A stretch of 64,000 bases of DNA from Misgurnus anguillicaudatus (taxonomy: Eukaryota > Chordata > Actinopteri > Cypriniformes > Cobitidae): assembly GCF_027580225.2 (NCBI RefSeq), contig NC_073358.2, positions 43,190,501 to 43,254,500 of the forward strand, read 5' to 3'. This document shows, one piece after another, positions 11,028 to 23,372 of the stretch. Below the pieces are notes generated by a model. It did no database searches and was not told where the DNA came from. It saw only the letters and a program-made list of their open reading frames with translations. The first letter of the stretch is position 1, and each line of letters begins with the position of its first letter. Position numbers and translations under genes: made by a program.

Positions 11028-13304
11028 CACTGTCAGAAAAAATTGTAAAAATCATCCTGTCACTGGGACAGTTCCATTTAAAAAGGTCCCAGTATGAATA
11101 GGTGCAGATATGTATATTTCTAGTACTAATAAGTATTATGTACCTTACTAATAATATGCACATTTTTGTAACAATATGGGTCACTGAGGTACTAATATGC
11201 ATCCTTTGCTAATATTATGGGGCTTTGAGGTACTGATATGCACCCTTTGTTACCAATATGGGTCTCTGAGGTAATGCACTTTTTGGTACCAATATGGGAC
11301 TCTGAGGTGCTAATATGCACCCTTTGCTACCAATATGGGACTCTGAGGTACTAATGCACTCTTGGTACCAATATGGGACTCTGAGGAACTCATATGCACC
11401 CTTTGCTACCAATATGGGGCTCTGAGGTACAATGCACTCTTTGGTACCAATATGGGCTCTGAGGTACTAATATGCACCCTTTGCTACCAATATGGGGCTC
11501 TGAGGTACTAATATGCACTCTTTGCTACCAATATGGCACTCTGAGGTACTAATGCACTCTTTGGTACCAATATGGGGCTCTGACGTACTAATATGCACTC
11601 TTTGGTACCAAAATGGGACTCTAAGGTACTAATGCACTCTTTGGTACAGTACCAATATGGGGCCCTGAGGTAACGCGCACTCTTTGCTACCAATATGGGG
11701 CTCTGAGGTACTAATGCACTCTTTTGTACCAATATGGGGCTCTGAGGTACTAATATGCACTCTTTGCTACCAATATGGGGCTCTGAGGAACTCATATGCA
11801 CCCTTTGGTACCAATATGGGGGTCTGAGGTACTAATGTGCACTCTTTGGTACCAATATGGGGCTCTGATGAACTCATATGCACCCTTTGGTACCAATATG
11901 GGGCTCTGAGGTACTAATATGCACTCTTTGGTACCAATATAGGACTTTGAGGTAATGCACTTTTTGGTACAAATATGGGGCTCTAAGGTACTAATGTACT
12001 CTCTGGTACTGTACCAATATGAGGCCCTGAGGTAATGCACTTTTTGGTACCAATATGGGGCTCTGAGGTACTAATATGCACTATTTGCTACCAAAATGGA
12101 GCTCTGAGGTACTAATGCACTCTTTGGTACCAATTTGGGGCTCTGCGGTACTAATATGCACCCTTTGCTACCAATATGGGGCTCTGATGTAATGCACTGT
12201 TTGGTACCAATATGGGGCTCTAAGGTACTAATATGCACCCTTTGCTACCAATATGGGGCTCTGAGGTACTAATATGCACTCTTTGATACCAATATGGCAC
12301 TCTGAGGTACTAATGCACTCTTTGGTACCAATATGGGGCTCTGATGTACTAATATGCACTCTTTGGTACCAAAATGGGACTCTGAGGTAATGCACTTTTG
12401 GTACAAACATGGGGCTCTTAGGTACTAATGCACTCTTTGGTACAGTACCAATATGGGGCCCTGAGGTAATGCACTTTTTGGTACCAATATGGGGCTCTGA
12501 GGTACTAATATGCACTCTTTGCTACCAATATGGGGCTCTGAGGTACTTATGCATTCTTTGGTACCAATACGGGGCTCTGCGGTACTAAAATGCACCCTTT
12601 GTTACCAATATGGGGCTCTGAGGTAGTAATATGCACTGTTTGGTACTAATATGGGACTCTGAGGTAATGCACTTTTTGGTACCAATATAGGGCTCTAAAG
12701 TACTAATGCACTCTTTGATACAGTACCAATATGGGGCCCTGAGGTAATGCACTTTTTGGTACCAATATGGTGCTCTGAGGTACTAATATGCACTCTTTGC
12801 TACCAATATGGGGCTCTGAGGCACTCTTTGGTACCAATATGGGGCCCTGCGGTACTAATATGCACCCTTTGCTACCAATATGGTGCTCTGAGGTAGTAGT
12901 ATGCACTCTTTGGTACCAATATGGGACTCTGAGATAATGCACTTTTTGGATTCCAATATAGGGCTCTAAAGTACTAATGCACTCTTTGGTACAGTACCAA
13001 TATGGGGCCCTGAGGTATGCACCCTTTGCTACCAAAATGGGGCTCAGATGTACTAATGCACTCTTTGCTACCAATATGGGGCTCTGAGGTACTAATGTGA
13101 ACTTTTTTGTAACAGTATGTGCCTCTGAGGTTCAAATATGAACTCTTTAGTAAAAATATAGTACCTTTGAGGTACTATTATGCACCCTTTGGTACCAATA
13201 TGGGGGTCTGAGGTACTAATATGCACTGTTTGGTACCAATATGTGCCTTTAAGTCACTAATATAAACTATTTAGGTGCATTTTTGAGTATTTTCTCTGAC
13301 AGTG
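11028..13304. mobile_element. TA-type (Tc1/mariner-like) non-autonomous element hosting a minisatellite
   Basis: The left terminus CACTGTCAGAAAA follows TA at 11026-11027; the right terminus is the inverse, TTTTCTCTGACAGTG, followed by TT. At 2.28 kb it is far longer than usual for such elements because the interior is a large tandem array. The left subterminal block (CACTGGGACAG...AAAAAGGTCCC) is typical of the short family members, as at 6725-6911. Confidence 0.75.
11150..13255. repeat. Minisatellite, about 41-bp dimeric unit, roughly 50 copies
   Basis: The unit consists of two related halves, GGTACTAATATGCACTCTTT and GGTACCAATATGGGGCTCTG plus A. Common variants drop the TA in 'AATATG', change GGTACC to GCTACC, or insert a second GTAC (GGTACAGTACC). 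Units diverge little in the middle and more at both edges. Because 41-bp units cycle through all frames without stops on the minus strand, several minus-strand frames of 65-123 codons (LVPQSPILVPKSA-like) appear; these are not genes. Confidence 0.95.
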
Positions 13305-13330
13305 TTCTAAAGTATGCTTACTATTTGCTC

Positions 13331-13415
13331 TTTGGGAAAATGTTGCATGCACCTTCATTTGTGTGTTGCATTGGATAAAAGTGCTAAATAAATACATGTG
13401 TAAATGTGAATGTAC
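13331..13415 (+). mobile_element. V-SINE-like tail fragment
   Basis: TTGGATAAAAGTGCTAAATAA followed by ATGTGTAAATGTGAATG matches the 3' tail of DANA/V-SINE elements in decayed form. Confidence 0.45.
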
Positions 13416-14520
13416 CACATGCAATTGAAGAAAGCTACATGTGCAAAGTATAGCAGTAAACACGGTAAATGAAAATAGCAAATGTTTGTTAATCCTGAGT
13501 AAATAAATAAGCAAGTTATACATCTACATGATAATCCTGAGGCGTTTTATGCACCCAGAAAAGTTTGAGAACACACCGGTGATTCAGAGACTGAATGCAT
13601 GTAAATAACCAAAGCAGCAAATTGTCATTTTGATTGCAAGATTGCCCAGCCAGTTTTAGATGTATTCACAATCACCGTATTTACATAATTCACTCTAACT
13701 TACCACTGCTTTGCTAATCAGCACCTGCCACGCTGGAGCTGCCACGGGACAGAAGGTGAACGGGCTGGCTTCCATTGCAATTCGTCTATGTGTACTGAGC
13801 ATGCTCAGTCAGATGCCTCCCGTACGTCTCGTCGCGCTGCGAGGTTTAACCGAACTGATGAGCAACAGCGACCAAAACAACGTCTCGCTCTGTGAATAAA
13901 GCCTCGCGGGCCATCCCACGGGACACAATTATATGCAAATGAGGGCAATTAAGTCCTTGCACACCACGAGACGAGATCAAAATTAATATTTACACTCTTC
14001 CTAATAAATCCGTCTATCTCCCCATCCTTTCTGCAGGTGGCATGCTTTCTCTAGGGTAATCTACGCTGGCAAGTGAGATGTTTGCTTGAATCACGCTTCG
14101 CTGACATTCCCCCCTAACAGCAGAATCATGAAAATGTGTCATTACTGTTATTATTTCTCGTTTGTAATTCGCATTATCCTCATTGCGATGATTGGCACTT
14201 GGATTAGGGGTCGTGTTTATTGTTCGGCTCACTTTATTTTGTTGAATTAGAACCAAAAGCCCAACAGGGCGTTAAATTTTGATTATATCGGATAAATTAT
14301 CACTGGGAAACGAAACTGTGACTCATGGAAGAAACTACGTTTTATTTGACACCCATGAAATGTATGTTCTGATTTTGTAAGACACACGTATAAAACGTCT
14401 GGTGAATTTAAATGGATTGCTGCTATTTTTGAGTCACCGGTGCAGTTTTTTTGACTGTCAAAGTGTCCCAATCTACCTGAATTCACACTATATGCTAACC
14501 AAATGCTAATCTCTTATGGT
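13416..14520. other. Unique block with possible regulatory character
   Basis: 13700-14260 is GC-richer and free of repeat signatures. It contains an octamer, ATGCAAAT, near 13934 and TAATT-type homeodomain-like sites. Splice-like signals occur on both strands (for example CAGTG|GTAAGT on the minus strand near 13703), but no exon can be supported. Conserved non-coding DNA is possible. Confidence 0.3.
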
Positions 14521-14527
14521 TCATGTT

Positions 14528-15260
14528 CATGGTTCCCACAAGTCCTTGAAATCCTTGAAAGTTTTTGAATCTGGGGGAAAAAAATCAAGGCCCTGAGAAG
14601 TTTTTGAAAATATACATACATAAAATACAGGTCATTGAAAGTGCTTGAATCTATTTTATGCAAGAAGATTTCTGGAAAAAAATCCATATTATTCCCTGTG
14701 TAATGTAGGATAATATCATAAAAATTCTAGACTTTTTAAGCACACATGCTAAACTATTTGCGTTAAATGTTTATATCTTCTGTATGCGAATGCTGATTCA
14801 TACCAAAATGCTTTTTTGCATAGTTGTGTTTGACACATTAAAACGTCTCGGGTTACGTATGTAACTGTTGTTCCCTGAGAAGGGAACGAGACGCTGCGTC
14901 TCCCTTGCCATACTTCCTGTGTCCCTTTAACGCCGTCTTTGGAAACATTTCAGATAGCGATATACTTCCTGACTCCCGCGTCACCCTGTCTTTGTCGTTA
15001 AGCCTCACCATTGGTTGAATTTGATATACATATTCAGACGCACTTACCCCTGAAGGCGTCCCCAAAGCGTCACAGCAGTGATGCAGCGCGAGTTCCCTCG
15101 AAAGGGAACTGTAACAATGTATCTTAAAAGGTAACACGATGTAACCTTGCTCTCACTTGAAATGAGTCCCCACATTTAGTCCTTGAATTTGAGGGTATAA
15201 AACCTTGAAAGTCTTTGAAAGGTCCTTAAATTTAAAGTTAACTAAGGTGTGGGAACCCTG
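14528..15260 (+). mobile_element. Composite CAGGGTTCCC element, copy 1
   Basis: The left end is CATGGTTCCCACAAGTCC (a decayed CAGGGTTCCCAC) and the right end GGTGTGGGAACCCTG. It is flanked by a perfect 6-bp duplication, CATGTT, at 14522-14527 and 15261-15266. The ends are hAT-like, but hAT elements usually give 8 bp; 5- and 6-bp hAT lineages are known. It contains an inner inverted-repeat unit at 14844-15149, at the same place as in copy 2. Confidence 0.85.
14844..15149 (+). mobile_element. Inner unit of composite element, copy 1
   Basis: The unit begins CGTCTCGGGTTACGTATG and ends near GATGTAACCTTG. The subterminal block GTTCCCTGAGAAGGGAAC recurs inverted near the right end (GTTCCCTCGAAAGGGAAC), each being itself a palindrome. 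The unit resembles an abundant zebrafish repeat. Confidence 0.7.
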
Positions 15261-15266
15261 CATGTT

Positions 15267-17150
15267 GCTAAGTTGGTAGAAGATTGCATTAGTAACGCAA
15301 AGTAAACATCAAATACCTTAACCATATTGTTAGAATTTGTCGCAAGTCGCAAGTATTATCATCTGACTTGGTATAAATAATCATTTACACCAAAGATAAC
15401 TGTCAAATTAAAAAGGATTTAATGTTAAATGCAATCGTATCTTTTTATGGGGCAGTATTTCCATATTGCATTACCCATTGTCAGGGCCTCTTTTAAATCT
15501 TACCTCCTTAACCTTTGATCTTTCACCTCTGCTCACACGAATTCTGTGATTTATGGGGACAGATACGTTTTAATGCATCAGGGTCAAAGAGAAACTGCAG
15601 CTTATGTAGGGACCCTTAAAATTTCAAGATGCTTATAAAACACTTGGCATCTACAGTAACCAATTCCATATTACTGGAAAACTCTAACTGTGCTGTATTA
15701 GATAACACACACATGGTAGTTTAATGGTTTTTAACTGGTTCTTAACTCATTTTCCTCTCTTTTTATGATTATGGCTCTTAAAAGATTGGGTATAACAGAT
15801 TGGCGCAGAAAATGGGCATAAAATGAATTTGGCCGCGCTTCCCGGACACTATGAGATGAACGTTCCCTTGTGACATGCCGGAGCGTTTCGAATCTCTCTG
15901 AATACGTTATCCAGTTTGATAAAACGTTCACACCTCTGGTCCCGTGAAGAGTGATGACTCGTGGTGCTCTTATTTCATCTAAAGAGGCTTGTAAACAAAT
16001 GAGGCCGGACAGGCGCAATATGGAAACATGCCCCTGATGTCTGCAGCACCGAGGAAGTTATGACTACACACGCTTTGTGGCTCTGTTCCGGGTAATATAC
16101 TCCCAACACATTCAGTCATTATAAACGGACCACGGTCAGGGCCAAATTGACATCAAATGAGGGCTTTGAATTAGCCCTTCTCGTCACCATTGATTTATAC
16201 TCAGTGGTAAATTGCATCTCCTGAGGAGGAGCGCTTTTAAACAACAGCTTTTCAAGAGCGTAATTGATCTCAGTGTAAGAGATCCTGAAAGGACTGCAGG
16301 CCTGTTCAGGAAAACATTCATTTCTTTGCTACCTAAAGAGAAGGATCTATTTCATCTATTTCAAAGAACTTCAAAGTGCTTTGTTGTAGGTATTGCGTTT
16401 TAATTGAAGTACTGTTTACTTGCTGTAACATGGCAGATTTACATAATAAAATGTTATGGACATAACTTGTATTATTCAGCTTTACTGTATTTCTGTATTA
16501 CGTGATACAGGAAAGCAAAAAGTTTCATGCATTACAAATAGAATCAGTGTGATGGTAAACATAATACACAGCCGCAGTGTTATTTTACATCAAATAATAA
16601 TTTAATTGACTCTGCCTTGCCTTCTTAATTGGAACATTGGCTGTGTAATTGGGATGTTGGTGTCATTTGTGTTTACGCTTTGTTATGCAAACTAATGAAC
16701 AGTATTTCTTAAGAGATTTGCGGTGTTGCTTGAGTGTCCGTCCCAGCGATGTGCCTGCTAGCATGCCCTCTGAGCCCTGCAATTCACCCACTGTTAATGA
16801 GATTCTAATGTATGCAGTACGGTTCAACAAGCACGAAGATGCCTTTCTGCACCAGGTCTCATGTTCAGTGTGTCATGGGTGTGTGTATCACTGATAATTG
16901 TGTGTGTGTGCGGTTATTCTAATGAAAATCATTGTCGTTTTTGCTGACCCCTGTCTTCTTTAAAGCCAGGTGAACGTTCTACAGTACTGGCCATATTGTG
17001 CCTTTATTATTGTAAGACATCATTGTTGTCGCCCAAAACAGCTCGAATAAAAGCTATTCTTTTTGCAAACTACTTATTCATTGTACTATGCTAAGATGTA
17101 GAGGTTTAAACAGTTTTATCTGTCCGGAATGTTTCTTTGCCTTTGTCCTG
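15267..17150. other. Unique-looking non-coding stretch
   Basis: No gene. 16030-16260 and 16640-16870 are even in composition, with ATGCAAA and TTAATG motifs, and may be conserved non-coding DNA. This is only an impression. Confidence 0.35.
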
Positions 17151-17154
17151 AAAT

Positions 17155-17222
17155 GCTGGGGGTCCTGGGACCCTGCAGAGGACAAGGGGTTTTGGAGAAT
17201 GGATGGATGGATGAATGAATGG
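17155..17222 (+). mobile_element. LINE (L2/CR1-like) 3' tail with (ATGG)n
   Basis: GGGACCCTGCAGAGGACAAG followed by GGAGAATGGATGGATGG and ATGAATG matches the 3' end of fish non-LTR elements that terminate in short tandem repeats. No reverse transcriptase sequence is attached. Confidence 0.55.
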
Positions 17223-18400
17223 TTCACACTGTTTGCTATTAGGCATGAGGGTTATTATTGAGATATATGACTAGTAATGCAAAGGACTGAAATATGAAAT
17301 GATCGCGATCTTGGTATTGTTGCAATGACACATATTGTTTATATGTCAGGATTCTTACATTTTAAGATATAAAATAAGTGCTTGTGTATGTATGTCACAA
17401 AAACAGAGACGGGGCAAGAAGACAAAAAGTGAGACAAAGAGATACAAAAAGAGGGTCAATTGTATTTTTCTTCCAAATGCACTGTGCACCCAAAAATGTG
17501 GGTCAAAAACATTGATTCCCCAAAGCTGAGTACGGCAATTCGCCTCAAAAGGAAACAAAATGAGATTCACTCACTGCATTGATCATTCACAATAGAGTTT
17601 GAAATATTTTGCCCTCCTGAAGGATTTAATGAGGATGTTGGAAGTAAACACCTCATCCACAATGCTAAAAGCGGTTAGATAACAGGCCTCCAAAACTAAT
17701 TACATTTGCATTTTACGAAAAGGAGGTAGTGGATAAAGGCAATATTGGAAACTAGTGGTGAAACTGTATAATCAAGATCACCAATCACCTTTTGTGATGC
17801 ATATTCTTTTTTAGATAATAGACTTGTGGTTTGGTTTAAACGATGCAACTGAGACATCCCTCAAACGATGCATTGCTTGAGCCACACACAGACATATGCT
17901 ATTTAGGTTGGACTCACTGGGGGTCGCTATTACTCCTTTATTGGAGAAACCATGCACAGAGATGTCTAGTTACACATCACGCTTAACTCGCTCTGGATAG
18001 CATGGATACTAAATATATTTTCCCCTCAAACTTTAAATATATCCTGAAATTTTTAATAATTCGTATTTATAGCTCGGTTAAGGAGCATGGAGCTTATAAC
18101 AGGGTTGTGGGTTTGATTTTTAAGGAAACCACGTACCGAGAAAACATATTAAAGTCTGCCAAGCGTAAATGTAAAATCTAAATGTATTTTCAGCTAAACC
18201 TGCTCATATCAATCAAAGTCATATTTGTATAGACAAACAACACTAGGTTAACTGTCTTGTTTATTATTGCAATACTAAACCTTATTTTTACGTTAACGTT
18301 TTAATTACTCTATAACAGTGATAAAGGCACTTAAATATATTTATTGTTTTTAATAACAAAAACAAAACACTAAAACAGCATGCGTAAAAATTTTGCGTAG
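17223..18400. other. Non-coding upstream sequence
   Basis: AT-rich sequence upstream of the promoter-like block. No repeat ends or exons recognised. Confidence 0.4.
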
Positions 18401-18420
18401 GTATTCTTTGTTCAGTTTTT

Positions 18421-19126
18421 GGTTTATCTTTCGCCTCCCTGTACGCAGGCTGAGAGTTTTTCCTGCATGCGATTGGCTGGCCTCTCAGTGCACCTGTTCT
18501 GTCCGAGCACTCCATTGGCTACTTCAGACGTCAATCATTCCCTCCTCTTCTTCACGCGCTTCCCTCTCCTTGCGCTGGAGTACCAGCTTGACTGTTGGCC
18601 TTTCTGTCTCTGGAGAACTACGCGACCAAGTTCGTTGAGGTAAAGCGCAGATAAAACTCAGACATGTCAACGCAAAACCTGCCTCAGCGGAGCGATGGGA
18701 ACATTTCAGAGAGAGTTAGCGGCGACCGACGGTGGTTTTGCGCTCCTTTGCGCCAAGATACGGATTCATAGGACGCGCGTCTTTTCCTCCCCGCGAGCTC
18801 GCTGTCGCGCGGAGAACGCCAACTTCTGCGGCGCGTGATTCCTGCTACACCGCCACCGGTCTGGAGCTCTGTACTTGTGTTTATAAACTTCACGTAGAAG
18901 GGAATATCAGCCTCAGAGGAGCAGTAGAGTGACTTTTACAGTGTTTTAATACGGCTTTACCACTTACATGCGACGCGCAAGTCTCGTTTTAACGGAATTT
19001 TGGTGACATTTAACAGACAACAATTTTGGGGGACCCGAACGGCACGAATCTGCTGCTTGACAAATTACATTCTCCAATGAGGAATATATTATTTATTGAA
19101 CAACTTGTCAAACTAGACTATTCATA
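18421..19126 (+). promoter_or_regulatory. CpG-rich promoter and 5' untranslated region
   Basis: Composition changes abruptly from AT-rich to CpG-rich. Inverted CCAAT boxes (ATTGG) lie at 18472-18476 and 18513-18517, and a CRE-like GACGTCA at 18528-18534. No convincing TATA box was seen. The transcription start probably falls around 18550-18700 and the 5' untranslated region continues to the ATG at 19127. An in-frame TGA at 19097-19099 closes the frame upstream. Confidence 0.6.
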
Positions 19127-19229
19127 ATGTTGTTTTTGAACAATAATCTACTAGCCAGAAAGCCAAAGATGATCGCTGTTAGGATGACGTTACTTCACGC
19201 GCTCCTCGTCGCCTCATCTCTCCACCGAG
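19127..19229 (+). CDS. First coding exon with signal peptide
   Basis: An ATG at 19127 opens a frame of 34 codons plus one base that ends at a consensus donor, CCGAG|GTAAGA. In-frame ATGs also occur at 19169 and 19184; either gives a cleaner secretory signal because the stretch TLLHALLVASSL is the hydrophobic core, while the first 14 residues are polar. An upstream in-frame stop 28-30 bases before the first ATG supports a start here. A phase-1 intron right after the signal peptide is typical of secreted and cell-surface receptor or adhesion genes (for example immunoglobulin superfamily or Eph-type genes). The protein cannot be named from the signal peptide. The following intron is large, since no certain second exon appears in the next 44 kb. 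The gene is therefore partial in this window. Confidence 0.72.
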
Positions 19230-20645
19230 GTAAGAACCATTTACGCACATCCAGAACTTGTTGCAAAACTGCTCGTTTACTTATATAAACTCTCTCTTTT
19301 GCTCAATGCATAACCATAGAAAAAACACTACCTATTTATTTAACCAAACTAAAAACAATGATAGTGCGCTTTCATGTTTTACGCGTGCCATAAAGGCAAA
19401 GTTGCGGTATTTCACGAGTTTCTGAGCTGTCTCCTGTTTAACTTGATCCATTTGGACATCTTAATACTCTTAAAATATTTATAAAGAAATGCACACTTTT
19501 CTTTGATACAGTAAGTGGACTGTGTGTGTGTTTGGTGTTTGGGACGCTGTGGTGCGCTATGACAGCGGCTGTGTGGTTTTGTATTGCCAAGCATAGTAAA
19601 TAATAGAAATGTTAGTTTCTCACCTTGTTGTTTTGCACTCTTTCATTAATTATGTATGTTTGTATTTAGCTAGCAAGACAGATGTAGCCTTTTAACCAAA
19701 GGATGCACAGTTGCAGGCTATCAGAGTTTATTTTCTACCTTAAATTGAGAAAGAACGCGTGCTGTTTTATATTAAAATGTTTAATTTTCATTATGCACAT
19801 GAGGAGAATATACAATTAAACAGCATTTTATTCACGTCAAAAACGTTATCGTAATGTGCAAATGAAAGTAAATTCTGAAAGTGTGGCTTAAGCGTCCCAT
19901 TGCGCACTATTTTCTCCTGTTATTCATTTATAATTAAGCATGTTAAATGAGATGGTTTGTTGAGTACCAGTCAAAGCAAGATTAGCAGATGCTGCATAAA
20001 ACTAATGCTTTTCATTAAACCTTAATTTATTTCTTGTTACCACCAGGAGTCTTTATCTGTGGTTTTGTCCGTGAAGTCATATGATCTACCTTGTTAAGTG
20101 GCTAACTCACTCTTTCCGCTTTGTTTTTTCCCAGCCTTTTAAAATACAGTTTACCATGCAATGCAATTAGTGCTTTTAAATCCCAAAGGAGGTTGAATAA
20201 ATAGGTCGATTTCTGCTGTAGTTAAGGTGAGCCACCTTATTTTCACCCTTCGCAGATGCAGAGACAGTGATAAAAATGTCCAGACTCGTGTCCCAGCAGC
20301 GTGCTGTTTCTATTCATCCTGTCCACCTGAGGAAGCCCACAGTGGCCTTCACATCTATTTTTACTTGCACTATCCCAGCAAGTCTGGAACTGGACATGTC
20401 ATACAAACAAACAATTAGGGGTGTGTGGAAGGAGAGAGACATGGAGAGGAAGTCACGAGTGTAGGGCACTGCAAAATTAGAAACTGTGTGTTGAAGATCT
20501 TGTTTAAGGCAGAACATGAGGGATGTCAAGTTTGTCTGAGTGTGTTTGTGTGTGGGTTTAGATGGTATCAGAGAGGTTGACTCTGGAGACAGCACTTGCT
20601 GATCTAAGCACCGAAACTGTCATCATCATCATTACTGTTCTTCAG

Positions 20646-20675
20646 CCTCCGCAGCTAAGGTGGCCTCAGACCACC
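20646..20675 (+). CDS. Possible 30-nt in-phase microexon
   Basis: A pyrimidine-rich tract with ATTACTGTTCTTCAG is followed by 30 nt and a consensus donor, CCACC|GTGAGTAA. Entering in phase 1 from the exon ending at 19229 it encodes A-SAAKVASDH and leaves again in phase 1, so it could be included or skipped without breaking the frame. Short exons of this kind are easily mimicked by chance, and no family match is known to me. Confidence 0.3.
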
Positions 20676-22497
20676 GTGAGTAATAAACTGCAGGTAAAAA
20701 ATACATAATTTGCACGTTCAGAGAGTATGTGGTTTAAATGCATGGATTTGTGTCTGCTGAGCCGTACTACATCCACACGAACACCTGGCAGGTTTGTCAG
20801 TATTATTATAATAGTGCCAGTTTGTTTTTTTTAAGTTTGCAAACCTGCTCACATGTTCAGGATTGACTATATGCGTACTATAGCAAGAGGAATAGAAGCA
20901 AATGCTAGAAAGAAATGCAACTGTATAATGTTTATATGTGTGTGTGTGTGGTAGCAGGGTGGGGTGCATGTGAGCCAAATTTTGACGACTGTAGGGGAGA
21001 CAGATCTGTGAGTGAATTACACCAATTTTGCTGTTTGTCTGCTGAAGGCCGGAATGCGCACCTGCTCCCTGTGACGGCATCGATAAATCATGGGATGAAA
21101 GGTTTTCGTTGCTTCTGGGAATTTTAGGATCTTAATTGACGAAAGCAGATGGATGTTTACAGAAGGACAGTCTTACAAGTGAGGCTTTAGGCTGTATGAT
21201 TGTAAAACATATCTCCGCCTTTCTTATCTTTAGCATCCTTCCCTTCAGCATCTTCAGATCCTTATGTGTTTCAGGGCTCTGCTGCAGGTCTGAGCAGTTG
21301 TAACAAAACCAGAGGTGTGATTAAAACTGTCAGACTATCAGGCTGTCAAACACAGTTGCCCTGCCGCACGCACACATGCACGCAGGCAACACACTGGCCG
21401 TGCTTGCGAGCCGAGCCGGGGACCCATATGTTGGAGGGTTGGCTGACACCAGGGAGATGATTTGCTCTAGGGAGACTGTGAAGCCTAAATCTTGTTCTCC
21501 ACTAACTCGCATACCGTTTACGCACAGGCACACACACAGCCATGCCGGCATTCAGGCATGCTTTTTACGCACAAACACCCATTCGTTGTTTTTCTTGCTG
21601 ACAAGTTTTCTAAAAAAGCAATATAAATAGTTTCTTATATTCATCAGATCAAATTTAAGCCACAGCTAGAAGAAGTGTGAGTGTGGCGCATACGCATGTG
21701 TGTGCTTTTAATAATCTATATTCAAAGAGGGGTAATCAAGAATATATTTCCCCACAGATTGGCATCCAGAGAGAAAAAAAATGAGAGCGAGCAGAGGAGG
21801 GCTGCAGATGAGTGAAAGTAATGACTGTGATCATTATCTCCTATGTTTTTATTTGAGATAATGACCCAGAGGAAGATAATAAAACTCCCAAAGGATAGAT
21901 TTCTATTTTTTTCTCTCTATGTCTCTCCCCTTTCCGATATCTCTTTTCCCCCTTTCATTTTCCTAGAAATGACTGGGAAATTTCACCAGTTTATATATCC
22001 GCACTTCCAAAATGACTCTAAAATTCGGAACACAGGAACATTTTTATTTGCGAGTTTAAAGGTAAATGTTTAGTTTAATAAACTACGTTGTGTTCCCATA
22101 CAGTACAAAGTCTGTAAACGTTATTTTGCCACTCCTAACCTTCAGAGCCGAAGTGAAAGAAGTATGCGAAGACGGAAATGATTTTCCATTACTGCAGAAA
22201 GACCAGTTAGCAGGTTCCCATTTTGCAAGCGTAATAAAATTGAAAACTTTCATCTCAGCAAATTGATTTCAGTCGGATTCAGGAAGAATAAATGAAGAGA
22301 AAAAAAATCATTAGATCACTGGAGCGTGGCTGTACCGGGGAAACTTTTGAAATACGCATAGACGGACTATGTATAGACTACATACTGTAGCATGTTTAAT
22401 GTGGGCATACATACGTTTTACTTTTATTCATTCACTCATTCAGAGGATGTAACCTGTAAAGGTGATTTCTGTTTTAGGGAAGGACAGAAAGATCAAT
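20676..22497. other. Intron-like sequence
   Basis: Contains short TG runs and no exon or element end that I can support. A stretch near 20718-21130 has overlapping frames on both strands without domains. Confidence 0.45.
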
Positions 22498-22501
22498 TTA
22501 A

Positions 22502-23368
22502 AGGATTAGTCAATTTTCTTAAAAAATTAAAATCTGATAATTTACTCACCACCAAGTCATCCAAAATGTGGATGTCTTTCTTTGTTCAGTTGAGAAGAAG
22601 TTATGTTTTTTGAGGAAAACCTTCCAGGATTTTTCTCATTTTAATGGACCTCAACACTTAACAGTTTTAATGCGGTTTAAAATTGCAGTTTCAAAGGACT
22701 CTAAACGATCTCAAACGAGCATACGGGTCTTATCTACCGAAACGATTGTCATTTTTGGCAAGAAAAATAAAAAATATGTACTTTTACACCACAACTTCTC
22801 TTCTTCCTCCGGCTGTGTGACGAGCCAGCGCGACCTCACGTAATTGCGTAATGACGTTGAAAGGTCACGTGTTACATTTGCAGACCATTTTAAACAATAA
22901 ACTGACACAAAGACATTAATTAGTATCATTCGACATACAACAACGTCAGAACGGTCCTCTTTCTCCACCCTTGTAAACACTGGGGCGTAGTTTTGCATAC
23001 GTCATCCGTGACCTCTTGACGTGATGACGTATTATGTGAGGTCGTGCTGGCGCGTTATATGACCGGAGGAAGATGAGAAGATGTGGTTGAAAAGTGCATA
23101 TTTTTTATTTTTCTTGCAAAAAATGACAATTGTTTAGCTAAATAAGACCACTATGCCTCTTTGAGATCGTTTAGAGTCCTTTGAAACTGCAATTTTAAAC
23201 TGGATTGGAGTGTTGGGTCCCATTAAAGTCCATTAAAATGAGGAAAATCCTGGAATGTTTTCCGCAAAAAACTATTTCTTCTCGACTGAACAAAGAAAGA
23301 CATCAACATTTTGGATGACATGGTGGTGAGTAAATTATCTAGATTTTTTAAGAAAATTGACTAATCCT
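22502..23368. mobile_element. TTAA-flanked foldback element
   Basis: Flanked by TTAA at 22498-22501 and 23369-23372. The arms are long inverted repeats: AGGATTAGTCAATTTTCTTA on the left and its inverse on the right, continuing for about 300 bases (TTTGTTCAGTTGAGAAGAAG, GATCGTTTAGAGTCC types). The centre is CpG-rich and has five TGACGT/ACGTCA motifs in 180 bases. No coding capacity. Confidence 0.88.
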
Positions 23369-23372
23369 TTAA

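Noticed and set aside
11215..13074. Several minus-strand frames of 65-123 codons with LVPQSPILVPKSA-like repeats
   Set aside because: They are produced by the 41-bp minisatellite, whose minus strand lacks stops in most phases. There is no start context, no domain and no frame consistency.
11150..13255. CRISPR-like array of regular repeats
   Set aside because: The units are contiguous tandem copies without unique spacers, and the sequence is a vertebrate genome.
14853..15137. Minus-strand frame resembling one at 28086-28394
   Set aside because: The similarity comes from the shared inner unit of the composite transposon, and the frames differ by indels.
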